64,000 bases of DNA from Propionigenium maris DSM 9537. GTDB lineage: Bacteria > Fusobacteriota > Fusobacteriia > Fusobacteriales > Fusobacteriaceae. Positions within the stretch are counted from its first letter, which is position 1, and each line of letters starts with the position of its first letter. Positions 8,387 to 16,919 of this stretch are shown piece after piece. Below the pieces are notes generated by a model. That model did not search any database, had not been told where the DNA came from, and worked only from the letters and a program-made list of their open reading frames with translations. The DNA lies in contig NZ_BSDY01000015.1 of assembly GCF_027925155.1 (NCBI RefSeq), positions 1 through 64,000 of the forward strand. Reading direction: 5' to 3'. The position numbers were made by a program, and so were the translations under genes.

Positions 8387-10384
8387 TTAAAAGGTGTATT
8401 TTACTCCAAGGGTGTAGGTTCTTCCAGGTGCCGGGTAGTGCTGCCTTACAATAGGCTGACCTGGCTGAGAGAAGTCCTCCCAGGCTCCAACATACCTGTC
8501 ATATCCCTCATCGAAGACATTGTTTATTCTACCGGTAATAGTTACCCCGTTTTCCATCTGGTATATTGCTGAAAGGTCCACAACAACGTAGTCATCTACA
8601 TCTTCTCCCCTTTCATTTTCCAGGTCATCCAGGTCATACATCTTACCGTGGTAGATGGCATCTGCATTTACAGTAAGTCCCTGGGCAAGGAGGTATGACG
8701 CCCCCAGGCTACCTGTAAGATTTGGAACGGAAGGGACCTTGTTCCCCTCATACTTACCAGAGATAATCTCATGCTCTATATATGTCACCGATGATCTAAG
8801 GGTAAGCCTTCCTATGTAGTGTTCCAGGAAGAGCTCAGCTCCATATCTCTCCACGTCTCCGATTCCGAAGTTTGCACTGTACTGCCAGTAGTGGGGATCC
8901 TCTGGGATGGCCATGTGGATCTGATCCTTACTCCTCTTGTAGAAGGTAGAGGCTGAGATATAGGTATTACCGATAAAGTCCTTGATTCCCACCTCTATGG
9001 TATCGTCTACCTGGGGCTCTACCGGACCTACCCAGAATCCAATCTCTGAGGCTGTGGGAGTTCTGAAGTTTCTGCTGTAGGTTGTATAGACTGAACCGGT
9101 GTCTGAATATGAGTAGCTCAGACTCAGCTCCCATGCATCGTTGGTGAAGGATTCTGTACTATGCTGCCCCCTCCTATCCTCTGGAATCATAGTCGAAGCA
9201 CTGTACCAGTAGTCGTAATCTGAGTAGTCCCTTCTGTATCCCTGGGTAAACTGGAAGTCTCCCCACTTAAATTTGTTCAGAACAAATCCACCGTAGGCCT
9301 CCCTCTTGGACTCCTTGTGGGACCTTACATCCAGGAGGCTGCTGTCTGAGAAGTCTCCCCCGAGGATCAGGTAGTTCTCCCTACCATAGGAGTACTTTAT
9401 CTGGGCCTTGGTATAGTACCTCTCCTCCTCATCCCTCCTGTAGTAGCTTCCCTTGCTCTTATCATATGAGTCGTAGTCCTTCTGGTAGTAGTTACCATAG
9501 ACAAGAAACTCCAGGTCCTCCCCTATCTCCTGTCTGTACTTGAGATAGAAGTCGTCCTCCTGGGTCTTCCCCTGGCTCCAGCTATTTACCTGGGTCCTGT
9601 CATCTATCATATAGTATGGAATGGTTGTCCCGTACTTATAGTCCTTCTTAGAGTAGTTGTACTTAAACTCCAGGTCTCCACCGTCTAAGAGATACATAGT
9701 TCTCAATCTTGCATTCTGCCTGTCATCCTTTTCATCATCCCTCCAACCGTCGGAGTTGAGGTCTGTGAACCCCACCTCAGCAAGGAGGTTATCTGTAAGT
9801 TTAGTCCCGTAATCTACTGTGTTTTCAAGAAGGTTGTTGCTTCCAAGCTTGATTCCCACACTACCGTAGTTTTTCTGATTTTGAGGTGACCTGGTAATGA
9901 TATTTACCACCCCTCCAAGGGTTCCGTTACCATAGAGGACTCCCCCTCCCCCTGGAACAACCTCTATCCTCTCAATGGAGTCCACGGGGATCTGGCTGGT
10001 GCTGTATCCTCCATTTATCCTATTTATGGGAACCCCATCCACTGTAACTACCACATTTCTGTTGGCATACATGGTGTTCTGGCCCCTGATATCAAACCTT
10101 ACCTCGCCGTCATTGTACTTTCTTGCAGTAAGACCGGGAACGTTTCTCACAACATCCAGGATGTCGTTGGCCCCCTTCTTCTGGATCTCCTCCTTGGTGA
10201 TAACAGTGATATTTCTCGGAGTGTCCCTCACACTGGTCTCAAAGTTTTCCGTTGTGATAACACTATCATCCAACCTCTGAACGATAGTTGACTCCCCTTC
10301 TACCTCAAAAAAATCAATATTATCAATTGACGTAGCTGAAATTGAGCATAGTATATATGCCCCTAGCAATAACTTTTTCTTCAT
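8387..10384 (-). CDS. TonB-dependent outer-membrane receptor, BtuB-like
   Basis: A 665-residue receptor: signal peptide (1-18), TonB-box region, plug domain (ETSVRDTPRNITVITKEE, then GVLYGNGTLGGVVNIITR) and a beta-barrel ending YTLGVKYTF with the usual terminal Phe. A cobalamin riboswitch in its leader makes a corrinoid (cobalamin or cobinamide) the likely ligand. A divergent importer operon with its own riboswitch would complete uptake. It is a paralogue of the receptor at 47487-49664: both have the V(R)xTP(R/K)N plug start. ATG 10384 follows AAGGGGAGAG. Confidence 0.9.
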   Translation of the reverse strand: MKKKLLLGAYILCSISATSIDNIDFFEVEGESTIVQRLDDSVITTENFETSVRDTPRNITVITKEEIQKKGANDILDVVRNVPGLTARKYNDGEVRFDIRGQNTMYANRNVVVTVDGVPINRINGGYSTSQIPVDSIERIEVVPGGGGVLYGNGTLGGVVNIITRSPQNQKNYGSVGIKLGSNNLLENTVDYGTKLTDNLLAEVGFTDLNSDGWRDDEKDDRQNARLRTMYLLDGGDLEFKYNYSKKDYKYGTTIPYYMIDDRTQVNSWSQGKTQEDDFYLKYRQEIGEDLEFLVYGNYYQKDYDSYDKSKGSYYRRDEEERYYTKAQIKYSYGRENYLILGGDFSDSSLLDVRSHKESKREAYGGFVLNKFKWGDFQFTQGYRRDYSDYDYWYSASTMIPEDRRGQHSTESFTNDAWELSLSYSYSDTGSVYTTYSRNFRTPTASEIGFWVGPVEPQVDDTIEVGIKDFIGNTYISASTFYKRSKDQIHMAIPEDPHYWQYSANFGIGDVERYGAELFLEHYIGRLTLRSSVTYIEHEIISGKYEGNKVPSVPNLTGSLGASYLLAQGLTVNADAIYHGKMYDLDDLENERGEDVDDYVVVDLSAIYQMENGVTITGRINNVFDEGYDRYVGAWEDFSQPGQPIVRQHYPAPGRTYTLGVKYTF

Positions 10385-10469
10385 CTCTCTCCCCTTCTTA
10401 GTATCTTTTTATAGGTAACTTTAATTTGGGGAAAAGTATCCAATACTCTTCCGTCCTCGCAGAAATATT

Positions 10470-10626
10470 TTTATGGCAGGTCTCCTGACTTGGCATCATC
10501 CCTTCAGCCTCCTTCCCGGTTTCCCAGTGGATTCAATGGCCTGCAGTCCGCTTCACAGTGACGGGATCGTGGGAGAATCTCACTCCTCTTCCCTATTAAT
10601 CTTAAAGAACCATAAAATTTTACACA
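10470..10626 (-). ncRNA. Cobalamin riboswitch controlling the BtuB-like receptor
   Basis: On the minus strand the element carries the hallmark sequence of the B12 aptamer: GTGAGATTCTCCCACGATCC, then CCGTCACTGTGA, CCACTGGGAAACCGGGAAG and finally AAGTCAGGAGACCTGCC. No T-tract terminator follows. Between aptamer and start, CTTTTCCCC can pair with the GGGGAGAG ribosome site, which suggests control of translation (inference). B12 binding should lower receptor expression. Confidence 0.93.
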
Positions 10627-10632
10627 GGTCCG

Positions 10633-10661
10633 ATCCTACCAATAAAATATTCAGATGTCAA
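10633..10661 (-). promoter_or_regulatory. Promoter of the BtuB-like receptor riboswitch transcript
   Basis: On the minus strand TTGACA (10656-10661) and TAGGAT (10633-10638) lie 17 bases apart and place the transcript start just before the aptamer. The -10 box is imperfect. Confidence 0.65.
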
Positions 10662-10832
10662 AAAAAATATCTTAAATTTGAACAAAATACTGTTGAAGAT
10701 CACTATTAATATTGAGGTAGGGGGAAGATATTTAAATTTTAAATTCTAGATCAGATAAAAATAAAATAAATGAATGTTTTTCGAAATATATTAACTTAAA
10801 AAGGACTTTAGAGTTTGAAAGTGTTTATTTTC

Positions 10833-10861
10833 TTGACTTTTAACTTTAAAACTAGTATAGT
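10833..10861 (+). promoter_or_regulatory. Promoter of the cbiK-ABC operon
   Basis: TTGACT (10833-10838) and TATAGT (10856-10861) are 17 bases apart, directly upstream of the plus-strand riboswitch. The roughly 170 bases between the two divergent promoters hold no gene. Confidence 0.75.
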
Positions 10862-10879
10862 TTCAGTCGAAATATATCT

Positions 10880-11034
10880 TTAAGGTGCCCTGGAGATCAG
10901 GGTTAAAAGGGAAGTGAGGTGAGAGTCCTCCGCGGTCCCGCCACTGTAAGGTTGATCGGAGACAGGATACCACTGAGCTAGTCTTGGGAAGGTTGTCTCT
11001 GAGGTGAAACCGAGCCAGGAGACCTGCCTTAAGA
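10880..11034 (+). ncRNA. Cobalamin riboswitch controlling the cbiK-ABC operon
   Basis: Shows GGTGCCCTGGAGATCAGGG, AAAAGGGAAGTGAGGTGAGA, GTCCCGCCACTGTAA, the P6-type segment, and AGCCAGGAGACCTGCC. These are the conserved blocks of a B12 aptamer in correct order. The strong terminator at 11088-11117 lies 55 bases downstream and before the first gene, so control is probably by premature termination. Confidence 0.95.
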
Positions 11035-11087
11035 GATAAGACTACTGTCACTTGCGAGGACGAGATGATGGACACTGTGTTTTTGGT

Positions 11088-11117
11088 GATCCTGAGTTTT
11101 TGCTCGGGATCTTTTTT
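11088..11117 (+). terminator. Expression-platform terminator of the B12 riboswitch
   Basis: GATCCTGAG and CTCGGGATC pair around TTTTTG and are followed by six T residues, between the aptamer and cbiK. Confidence 0.88.
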
Positions 11118-11152
11118 ATTAAAAAATTATTAAAGCGGAGTTGGGGAAGAGT

Positions 11153-12064
11153 ATGAAGTTATTAGCAGCAGGATTACTGGGAATATTTTTAGCAAGGAGA
11201 TCATTTGCCCACGGGGGTCACCACAAGATCCACTCGGAGATGGTGTTGGAGGGGGGAGACAGAAAGGGAATTCTTCTCGTTCACTTTGGTACCAGCAAAA
11301 AGACGGCAAGAGAAAGAGCTTTAGATAGCATAAAAAACCATGTGGAGGAGGACTTCGGCGGATATGAGGTGAGGGAAGCCTATACCTCGAGGATGGTCAT
11401 TAAAAAGGTATATACACAATCTGGAAAGAGGTTCTTAACTCCAGGGGAGGCTCTTAAAAAGATGGCAGAGGATGGTTTCACCCATGTAGTTGTACAGGCT
11501 ACCCACGTGATAAACGGGATCGAATCGGAGCACCTGAAGGAGGAGGTGAGAAAGGTATCTGCTGCCTTTAAGGATATCAGAGTAGGGGCACCCCTTCTCA
11601 CCTCTCCAGAGGATTATATGGAGGTGGCCGATATCTTTCACAGAAGGTATCCAGAGAGGGAGGTAGTCCTTGTGGGACATGGAACTCCCCACCATGCAGG
11701 GGCCAGTTACGGGATGCTCCAGTATATCCTGGACAGAAGGGGATATAAAAATATCCTGGTAGGAACTGTGGAGGGGTATCCCGGCTTAGATGAAATCATA
11801 GGAGAGCTGGAGAGCAGAGATGTAAAGGAGGTAGTACTGGTGCCCCTCATGGTCGTAGCCGGGGTCCATGCAGAGGAGGACATAGCCGGTGAGTGGAGGG
11901 AAACCCTTGAAAAAAGAGGGATAAAGGTAGAGGTATCCATGGAGGGGATGGGTGAGATAGCTGAGATACAGCACCTGCTGATCCACCACATAGAGGATGC
12001 CATAGACCACGTAGAGGAGGATATGGCCAAGAAGAAGGATAATATCCTGAGGGAGGTAGTGTAG
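11153..12064 (+). CDS. cbiK: Exported CbiK-type sirohydrochlorin/tetrapyrrole chelatase
   Basis: A 303-residue protein of the CbiK family (class II chelatases that insert Co2+ or Fe2+ into sirohydrochlorin). The core shows ILLVHFGTSKKTARERALDS, VVVQATHVINGIESEH, LVGHGTPHHAGASYGMLQYI and VVAGVHAEEDIAGEW, holding the metal-binding His residues. Unlike cytosolic CbiK it begins with a signal peptide (1-19, cut near SFA) followed by HGGHH, so it should act in the periplasm. That resembles the periplasmic CbiK of Desulfovibrio, linked to heme or iron handling. ATG 11153 was chosen over TTG 11141. First gene of the riboswitch operon; its stop touches the next ATG. Confidence 0.9.
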   Translation: MKLLAAGLLGIFLARRSFAHGGHHKIHSEMVLEGGDRKGILLVHFGTSKKTARERALDSIKNHVEEDFGGYEVREAYTSRMVIKKVYTQSGKRFLTPGEALKKMAEDGFTHVVVQATHVINGIESEHLKEEVRKVSAAFKDIRVGAPLLTSPEDYMEVADIFHRRYPEREVVLVGHGTPHHAGASYGMLQYILDRRGYKNILVGTVEGYPGLDEIIGELESRDVKEVVLVPLMVVAGVHAEEDIAGEWRETLEKRGIKVEVSMEGMGEIAEIQHLLIHHIEDAIDHVEEDMAKKKDNILREVV

Positions 12065-12994
12065 ATGAAGTTAAAGGGAATAGCAGTGGGCTTACTTCTG
12101 ACCCTTGCAGGAGGTGTCTATGCTTATGAGCCTGTAACGGTGGACTTTAATGTAGGGGGAAAGAGGTATGAGGTGACCTTTGAGGAAGCACCTAAGAGGG
12201 CAGTGACCACCTCACACTTTATGACGGAGATGCTTCTTTCCCTGGGACTGGAGGATAGCATGGTGGGAACAAGCTGGGCAGACAATGAGATCCTTCCAGA
12301 TCTCAAGGAAGCCTATGATAGGGTACCTGTGCTCTCTGAAAGGTATCCGTCCAAGGAGGTGCTCTACTCGGTGGAGCCAGATTTCATCAGCGGATGGCAT
12401 TCATCATTAGACCCCAAAAGACTTGCGGGGGTAGAGGAGCTCATGGGAAATGGAATCAACCCCTATATAATCTCCTCCCTGGAGGGGGGAGCCACTATAG
12501 AGAGGGTATATGAGGACTATATGACCCTGGGAAGGATCTTTGATATAGAGGAGAGGTCTCAGGCTGTGGTAGCAGACCTGAAGGAAGCTGTGGATAAAGC
12601 TGAGAGGACGAGGGGAAGCCGTGACAGGGTAAGGGTATTTGCCTATGACTCTGGAAGGGAGGCTCCTCTGGTTGTAGCCGGTGGAGGACTTGGGAATGAT
12701 ATCATCACCAAGGCTGGTGGGGAGAACATATTTGCCGATCTTAAGGGAAACTATGCAACTGCCAGCTGGGAGTCTATCCTTGATGGAGATCCAGAGGTAA
12801 TCCTCATAGTTGACTACGGAAGCGAGGCATATGAGGAGAAGATAGATTTTTTAAGAAAGAATGAGTTTACCAGGGAGCTGGAAGCAGTTAAAAACAACAG
12901 GTTTGTTGTAGTTTCCCTGGCTGAGATATCACCAGGGCCGAGAATAGCAGGGGTACTGGAGCACATGTCAAAAGAGTTTTTCGAAGTGAGGTAG
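12065..12994 (+). CDS. Periplasmic corrinoid/iron-complex binding protein (BtuF/FepB class)
   Basis: A 309-residue substrate-binding protein of the long-helix-backbone class (PF01497 type) with a signal peptide (MKLKGIAVGLLLTLAGGVYA). The first lobe shows RAVTTSHFMTEMLLSLGL and EPDFISGWHSS, and the second DGDPEVILIVDYG. It has no lipobox Cys. The start abuts the cbiK stop, so translation is coupled. The B12 riboswitch upstream favours a corrinoid ligand, although the chelatase neighbour leaves heme or cobalt complexes possible. Confidence 0.88.
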   Translation: MKLKGIAVGLLLTLAGGVYAYEPVTVDFNVGGKRYEVTFEEAPKRAVTTSHFMTEMLLSLGLEDSMVGTSWADNEILPDLKEAYDRVPVLSERYPSKEVLYSVEPDFISGWHSSLDPKRLAGVEELMGNGINPYIISSLEGGATIERVYEDYMTLGRIFDIEERSQAVVADLKEAVDKAERTRGSRDRVRVFAYDSGREAPLVVAGGGLGNDIITKAGGENIFADLKGNYATASWESILDGDPEVILIVDYGSEAYEEKIDFLRKNEFTRELEAVKNNRFVVVSLAEISPGPRIAGVLEHMSKEFFEVR

Positions 12995-13000
12995 AGGAAT

Positions 13001-14005
13001 TTGAAGAAGATGGCATTTATAATCTTTCTTATTGTCTTTACAGTGGCCATAAGCCTTGGAGCTGTGGATATTCCCTTTCTTACAGTATGGAAGATAGCTG
13101 CAAACAATATTTCAGGAAGTGAGATCTTCCATCCCCAGTGGAGCAGAGGGATGGGGGTAATAGTCTGGAAGATAAGGTTTCCCAGGGCAATTCTCTCCTT
13201 TTTAACAGGAGGGACCCTTGCTCTTGTGGGAGTACTTATGCAGGCTGTTACTAAAAACCCTCTCTCAGATCCATATATTCTGGGTATCTCCAGCGGTGCC
13301 TCTACAGGAGCTGTTCTCTGCATGTTCTTCGGACTGGGAGGACTCAGTGTGGGAGGGGGAGCTTTTATAGGAGCCTTTCTTGCTACAATTATGGTGATAG
13401 GCCTTACTAAGGGGGACTACTCATCCAGCAGACTGGTGCTAACAGGGATAGCTGTATCCGCTCTATTTTCATCTATTACAAGTATTATGATATATCTGGT
13501 AAAGGATGAATCCAAGGTAAGAAATGCAGTATTCTGGATGGCAGGAAGCCTTGGGGGAGCCCAGTGGGGACTCCTTCTTCTTCCGGCAGCAGTTCTTCTA
13601 TTAGGAGGAGGAGCCGGCATCCTTCTGCACAAGGAGCTGGACACCCTTCTTCTGGGTGAGGAGGAAGCCAGAGTTTTAGGGATAGACACTACGAGGCTGA
13701 AGCTGCTTCTAATAGGAGTATCTTCAATACTCACTGGAACGATAGTTGCAATAACCGGGACAATTGGATTTGTGGGGATGATAATACCCCACATTTCCAG
13801 AAGGCTCACAGGAAGCGGGCACAGACAGCTGATCCCCCTGGTAGTTCTAATAGGGGGGACATTTATGGCTGGAGCTGATACCCTTGCAAGGATAGTCTTT
13901 ACTCCAGAGGAGCTTCCCATTGGGATACTGACCTCGGCCCTTGGAGGGCCATTCTTCCTATGGATAATCAGGAGGGGTTATGCCTTTGGGGGGCAGAGAG
14001 CTTAA
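13001..14005 (+). CDS. ABC importer permease, FecCD/BtuC family
   Basis: A 334-residue inner-membrane permease with about ten helices. Family signatures are RFPRAILSFLTGGTLALVG, QAVTKNPLSDPYILGISSGA (early helices) and GFVGMIIPHISRRLTG with LPIGILTSALGGPFFLWII at the C-terminus, the part that contacts the ATPase. The TTG at 13001 with GAGGA before it, or the ATG at 13010, is the start. It lies six bases after the binding-protein gene. Confidence 0.92.
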   Translation: MKKMAFIIFLIVFTVAISLGAVDIPFLTVWKIAANNISGSEIFHPQWSRGMGVIVWKIRFPRAILSFLTGGTLALVGVLMQAVTKNPLSDPYILGISSGASTGAVLCMFFGLGGLSVGGGAFIGAFLATIMVIGLTKGDYSSSRLVLTGIAVSALFSSITSIMIYLVKDESKVRNAVFWMAGSLGGAQWGLLLLPAAVLLLGGGAGILLHKELDTLLLGEEEARVLGIDTTRLKLLLIGVSSILTGTIVAITGTIGFVGMIIPHISRRLTGSGHRQLIPLVVLIGGTFMAGADTLARIVFTPEELPIGILTSALGGPFFLWIIRRGYAFGGQRA

Positions 14006-14027
14006 AATTTTGATTTGGAGGTAGGAG

Positions 14028-14798
14028 ATGCTGGCAGTAAAAAATCTGTCCTATGGTATAGAGGATAAAACCATAATAGAGGATATGTCCTTTAGGGTAA
14101 GGGAGGGAAGCTTTATCGGGATCGTAGGTCCCAATGGCAGCGGTAAATCTACCCTCTTAAAGAATATATATAAGGCTGTGGAGGGTAAGGGAGATATCCA
14201 CCTGAAGGGAAGAAAGCTTAAAGCAGTGAGCAGCAGAGAGCTTGCCAGAGAGATGGCAGTGGTAAGTCAGCATGGCAGCAGTGACTTTGATTTTACAGTA
14301 AAAGAGATGGTGATGATGGGGAGGTATCCCCACAAGGGGATATTCAAGACCTATAATGGACAGGACAGGAGGATTGTAGAGGAAGCCCTTAAAAGCTTAG
14401 GTCTTTCAGAGATGGGGGAGAGGAAGTTTTTTACCCTCTCTGGAGGAGAGCGTCAGAGGGTACTCATAGCCAGAGCTCTGGCCCAGGAAGCGGATATAAT
14501 AGTCTTAGATGAACCTACAAATCACCTGGATATAAGGTATCAGCTTCAGATCATGGAGATACTTAAGAGCCTGGATATTACAGTGGTAGCTGCAGTTCAC
14601 GATATGAATATAGCCTCCCTCTACTGCGATGAGGTGGTAGCAATTAAGGATGGAAGGATATGGGGAGTCGGTCAGACTGAGAAGATCCTCTCGGAAGACT
14701 TCTTCAGGGAGGTCTTTGAGGTAGAGGTGGAGATCCATAAGAATCCTCGGACCAGAAGGCTCTCTATAGTCTATCTCCCAGATAGAATCTTTAAGTAG
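14028..14798 (+). CDS. ABC importer ATPase, FecE/BtuD type
   Basis: A 256-residue ATPase: Walker A GPNGSGKSTLL (about residues 34-44), Q-loop VVSQH, signature LSGGERQRVLIARAL, Walker B IIVLDEPTNHLD and the switch His in AAVHDMN. It completes the binding protein, permease and ATPase set encoded just upstream. GGAGGTAGGAG precedes the ATG. It is probably the last transporter gene of the riboswitch-controlled operon. Confidence 0.93.
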   Translation: MLAVKNLSYGIEDKTIIEDMSFRVREGSFIGIVGPNGSGKSTLLKNIYKAVEGKGDIHLKGRKLKAVSSRELAREMAVVSQHGSSDFDFTVKEMVMMGRYPHKGIFKTYNGQDRRIVEEALKSLGLSEMGERKFFTLSGGERQRVLIARALAQEADIIVLDEPTNHLDIRYQLQIMEILKSLDITVVAAVHDMNIASLYCDEVVAIKDGRIWGVGQTEKILSEDFFREVFEVEVEIHKNPRTRRLSIVYLPDRIFK

Positions 14799-14836
14799 TA
14801 TAATTAAGAGGAAATCTTGCATAGGAGCAGGCGATG

Positions 14837-14881
14837 GTGTAGAATAAATTAGTATGCAGGGAGTCCTGCATGATGCTACAC
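14837..14881 (+). other. Interrupted stem-loop between the ABC operon and a lipoprotein gene
   Basis: GTGTAG pairs with CTACAC on the outside and ATGCAGG with CCTGCAT on the inside around GAGT. There is no T-tract, so it is not a standard terminator. It lies eight bases before the ribosome site of the lipoprotein gene and may be an mRNA processing or attenuation structure. Confidence 0.6.
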
Positions 14882-14897
14882 AGATGGAGGATGAGCT

Positions 14898-15296
14898 ATG
14901 AAGAAGATATTTATTTTAATGGTAGTACTTATTATGGCAGCCTGTGGAAGAAAGGAAGATGGAAGGATAACTCTTAACCTCAAAGGGGAGCTTCCTGCTA
15001 CTGGAGAGGTAAGGGTAGAGGTCTATGGATACGACAAGATGCTGGCAGATCACAGAGCAACCCTCATCGTTATCCACAGAGAGGAGCTAAACCAGGATAG
15101 GGAAGTTATAGTAGAGCTTCCTGAGAACGCCCAGGAGCTTATAGATCCTCCTGTAAGGGACAAGGACGGGGCAAGCTACTATGCAAATATAAGGATTACA
15201 GACGAGGATACTACCTATACCCAGGACTATGATAAGAATCCCTTCATAGAGGTGGAGAAGGGCAGTGTAATAGATATTCAAATGAAAAAAGAGTAG
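14898..15296 (+). CDS. Small lipoprotein of unknown function
   Basis: A 132-residue lipoprotein: signal peptide with lipobox IMAAC, so Cys at residue 16 should be acylated. The mature part looks like an all-beta domain (RITLNLKGELPATGEVRVEV, VIVELPENAQELIDPP, ASYYANIRI) reminiscent of YbaY-type lipoproteins, but I am not sure of the family. It follows the B12-linked ABC operon by 100 bases behind a stem-loop and could be its last gene. Its TAG lies inside the stem of its own terminator. Confidence 0.72.
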   Translation: MKKIFILMVVLIMAACGRKEDGRITLNLKGELPATGEVRVEVYGYDKMLADHRATLIVIHREELNQDREVIVELPENAQELIDPPVRDKDGASYYANIRITDEDTTYTQDYDKNPFIEVEKGSVIDIQMKKE

Positions 15297-15318
15297 AATC
15301 ACTTCTACTCTTTTTTTT
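15290..15318 (+). terminator. Terminator overlapping the lipoprotein stop codon
   Basis: AGAGTAGAA and TTCTACTCT pair around TCAC, followed by eight T residues. The TAG at 15294-15296 is part of the stem. Confidence 0.9.
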
Positions 15319-15412
15319 ATTTTTAAGGAAAGTATAGAATACTAGATCGATTTCAATATAAAAAGCAACTACATAAGTTTATAAAGGTTGTAGCGTCACG
15401 CTCCTTCTATTA
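15319..15412 (+). repeat. Terminator-associated repeat, copy B
   Basis: ATTTTT then AAGGAAAGTATAGAAT starts right after the T-tract of the preceding terminator. The end palindrome AGCGTCACGCT is at 15392-15402, followed by CCTTCTATTA, whose TTA is the stop codon of the opposing gene. The repeat thus fills the whole gap between the two converging genes. Confidence 0.85.
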
Positions 15413-15766
15413 ACCCTTGTGTGGATTGCATATCTTGCATGGAGACAGACCTCTGGCTTCAGCTTCCTCCAGAGTAATTGGGGCGGAGTTTTTGTTGGCA
15501 AATCTGCACTCCCCTCTATGGTACTTCTTACTGGAGGCAAAGACGTATCTTACCTCGCTGGTCTGAACCTCCTCTAGGATTTGTTCCTCATTGAACTTCT
15601 GGATCTCGTCCTTGGATTTATTTCTGTCCTTGAGGAGCCTGTTTTTCGCAAAAGCTCCACTATTATACTCAACGGGCTTGGACACATCCCTGCCCTCTCT
15701 AAAAGCGAAAAAAGAAATTATAACAGCTATAGTTAAAAGTAATAAAAATCCCCCCACCATTCTCAC
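15410..15766 (-). CDS. Membrane-anchored small protein with a Cys/His metal-binding tail
   Basis: A 118-residue protein with one N-terminal membrane segment (GGFLLLLTIAVIISFFAF), a charged linker, and a C-terminal module YHRGECRFANKNSAP, then SPCKICNP. The YHRxxCR plus TLEEAxxxGxxPCxxC pattern is the Ada-like zinc motif often found at the ends of exported nucleases or lactamase-fold proteins. Here it stands alone, so the function is unknown. The start is GTG 15766 or ATG 15760. Its stop codon lies at the end of repeat copy B. Confidence 0.7.
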   Translation of the reverse strand: MRMVGGFLLLLTIAVIISFFAFREGRDVSKPVEYNSGAFAKNRLLKDRNKSKDEIQKFNEEQILEEVQTSEVRYVFASSKKYHRGECRFANKNSAPITLEEAEARGLSPCKICNPHKG

Positions 15767-15850
15767 CCCTTCTACAATAAGACATAATACGTTATTAAAT
15801 GATATTCCCTAATTATTATCAATTCCTTTAAAATTTATGGAAAATATAAT

Positions 15851-15879
15851 AAAAAAAGAGAACGGCACAGCCGCTCTCT
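15851..15879 (-). terminator. Terminator of the CvfB-like gene
   Basis: On the minus strand AGAGAGCGGC and GCCGTTCTCT pair around TGT and are followed by seven T residues. Confidence 0.88.
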
Positions 15880-15882
15880 AAA

Positions 15883-16719
15883 TTATTTTTGAAGAATGAA
15901 TCCATTTTCAGTCTTTATGACTAATTTGTTCTTATATAGAGTACCCATAGCTCTCTTGAAGGCTTTCTTACTCATACCAAGGGCCTTCTTAATCTCCTCT
16001 GGGGAGCTCTTATCTGTAAGGTTGAAGTTTCCTTCCTTCATCATTTTAAGGATAAGCTCAGCATCCTTGTCCATCTGCTGGATCTTTAGCTCTCTAAGGC
16101 TAAGATCTAACTTTCCATCCTCTCTGACTCTCATTACTCTTCCCTCTACAGTCTCTCCCACCTTGTGCTCTCTGAAGCACTCACTCTTAGGAATAAGACC
16201 GAAGTATCTGTCCTCTACAGCAACGAATACACCAATCTCAGGCTCGATTCTGTATACAGTACCAGTGATCTTGTCATTTTCCTCAAAGTTGAAGGTAGGA
16301 AGAAGGAACTTGTAGATATTCATAGTAGCTGAAACTCTTCCCTTGTTGTCCTCATAAATTCCAACAAGATAAGTTTCACCTATTTTGATGTTACCATCTT
16401 CCTGTCCCTTGGGGAGAAGCAGGTCCTTCTCTAATCCCCAATCAAGGAATGCTCCAAATGGAGTGATATCTACAACTTCAAGCTTTGCCATTGTTCCAAT
16501 TACAGCCTTAGTCTGCTTTAGTGTAGCAATAAGTCTGTCCTCTGAGTCACGGTAGATGAATACGTTTAACTCATCCCCTACCTCTACCTCCATCTCCTCA
16601 AGCTCATTGTTGGGAAGAAGGATGTTGTCTGCTGTTTCTCCAGTTCCTGCATCCAGGTACGCTCCAATACTGGAGATATTATTTATTCTCATCTTTTGTC
16701 TCTTACCGATCTTTATCAT
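15883..16719 (-). CDS. S1-domain RNA-binding protein, CvfB family
   Basis: A 278-residue cytosolic protein. It starts with tandem S1-type beta-barrels (ISSIGAYLDAGTG, then DITPFGAFLDWGLEKDLLLP), has a further S1 domain (YRIEPEIGVFVAVEDRYFGL) and ends with a winged helix (SPEEIKKALGMSKKAFKRAM). This is the CvfB architecture; members bind RNA and affect virulence genes in Staphylococcus. The ATG at 16719 follows AGAGGTG; a GTG nine bases upstream is less likely. Monocistronic. Confidence 0.88.
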   Translation of the reverse strand: MIKIGKRQKMRINNISSIGAYLDAGTGETADNILLPNNELEEMEVEVGDELNVFIYRDSEDRLIATLKQTKAVIGTMAKLEVVDITPFGAFLDWGLEKDLLLPKGQEDGNIKIGETYLVGIYEDNKGRVSATMNIYKFLLPTFNFEENDKITGTVYRIEPEIGVFVAVEDRYFGLIPKSECFREHKVGETVEGRVMRVREDGKLDLSLRELKIQQMDKDAELILKMMKEGNFNLTDKSSPEEIKKALGMSKKAFKRAMGTLYKNKLVIKTENGFILQK

Positions 16720-16919
16720 CTTATACACCTCTATTAAAAATTAAAGTTAACGAATATAACCATTGCCAAATACTAAAAATTATAACATAAATTTAAATAA
16801 AAAACAATTTAATGCTTAGAAAATCATGGTATAGTCTGCGGGGGAGGTGCAAAATTATTGATTTTTTCCAATTATGGAGTGATAATTGAATTAGAGATAA
16901 AATATAGAGGGAGGTAATT

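Noticed and set aside
10473..10709. 78-residue plus-strand frame
   Set aside because: It is the complement of the B12 riboswitch and its promoter; no protein signal.
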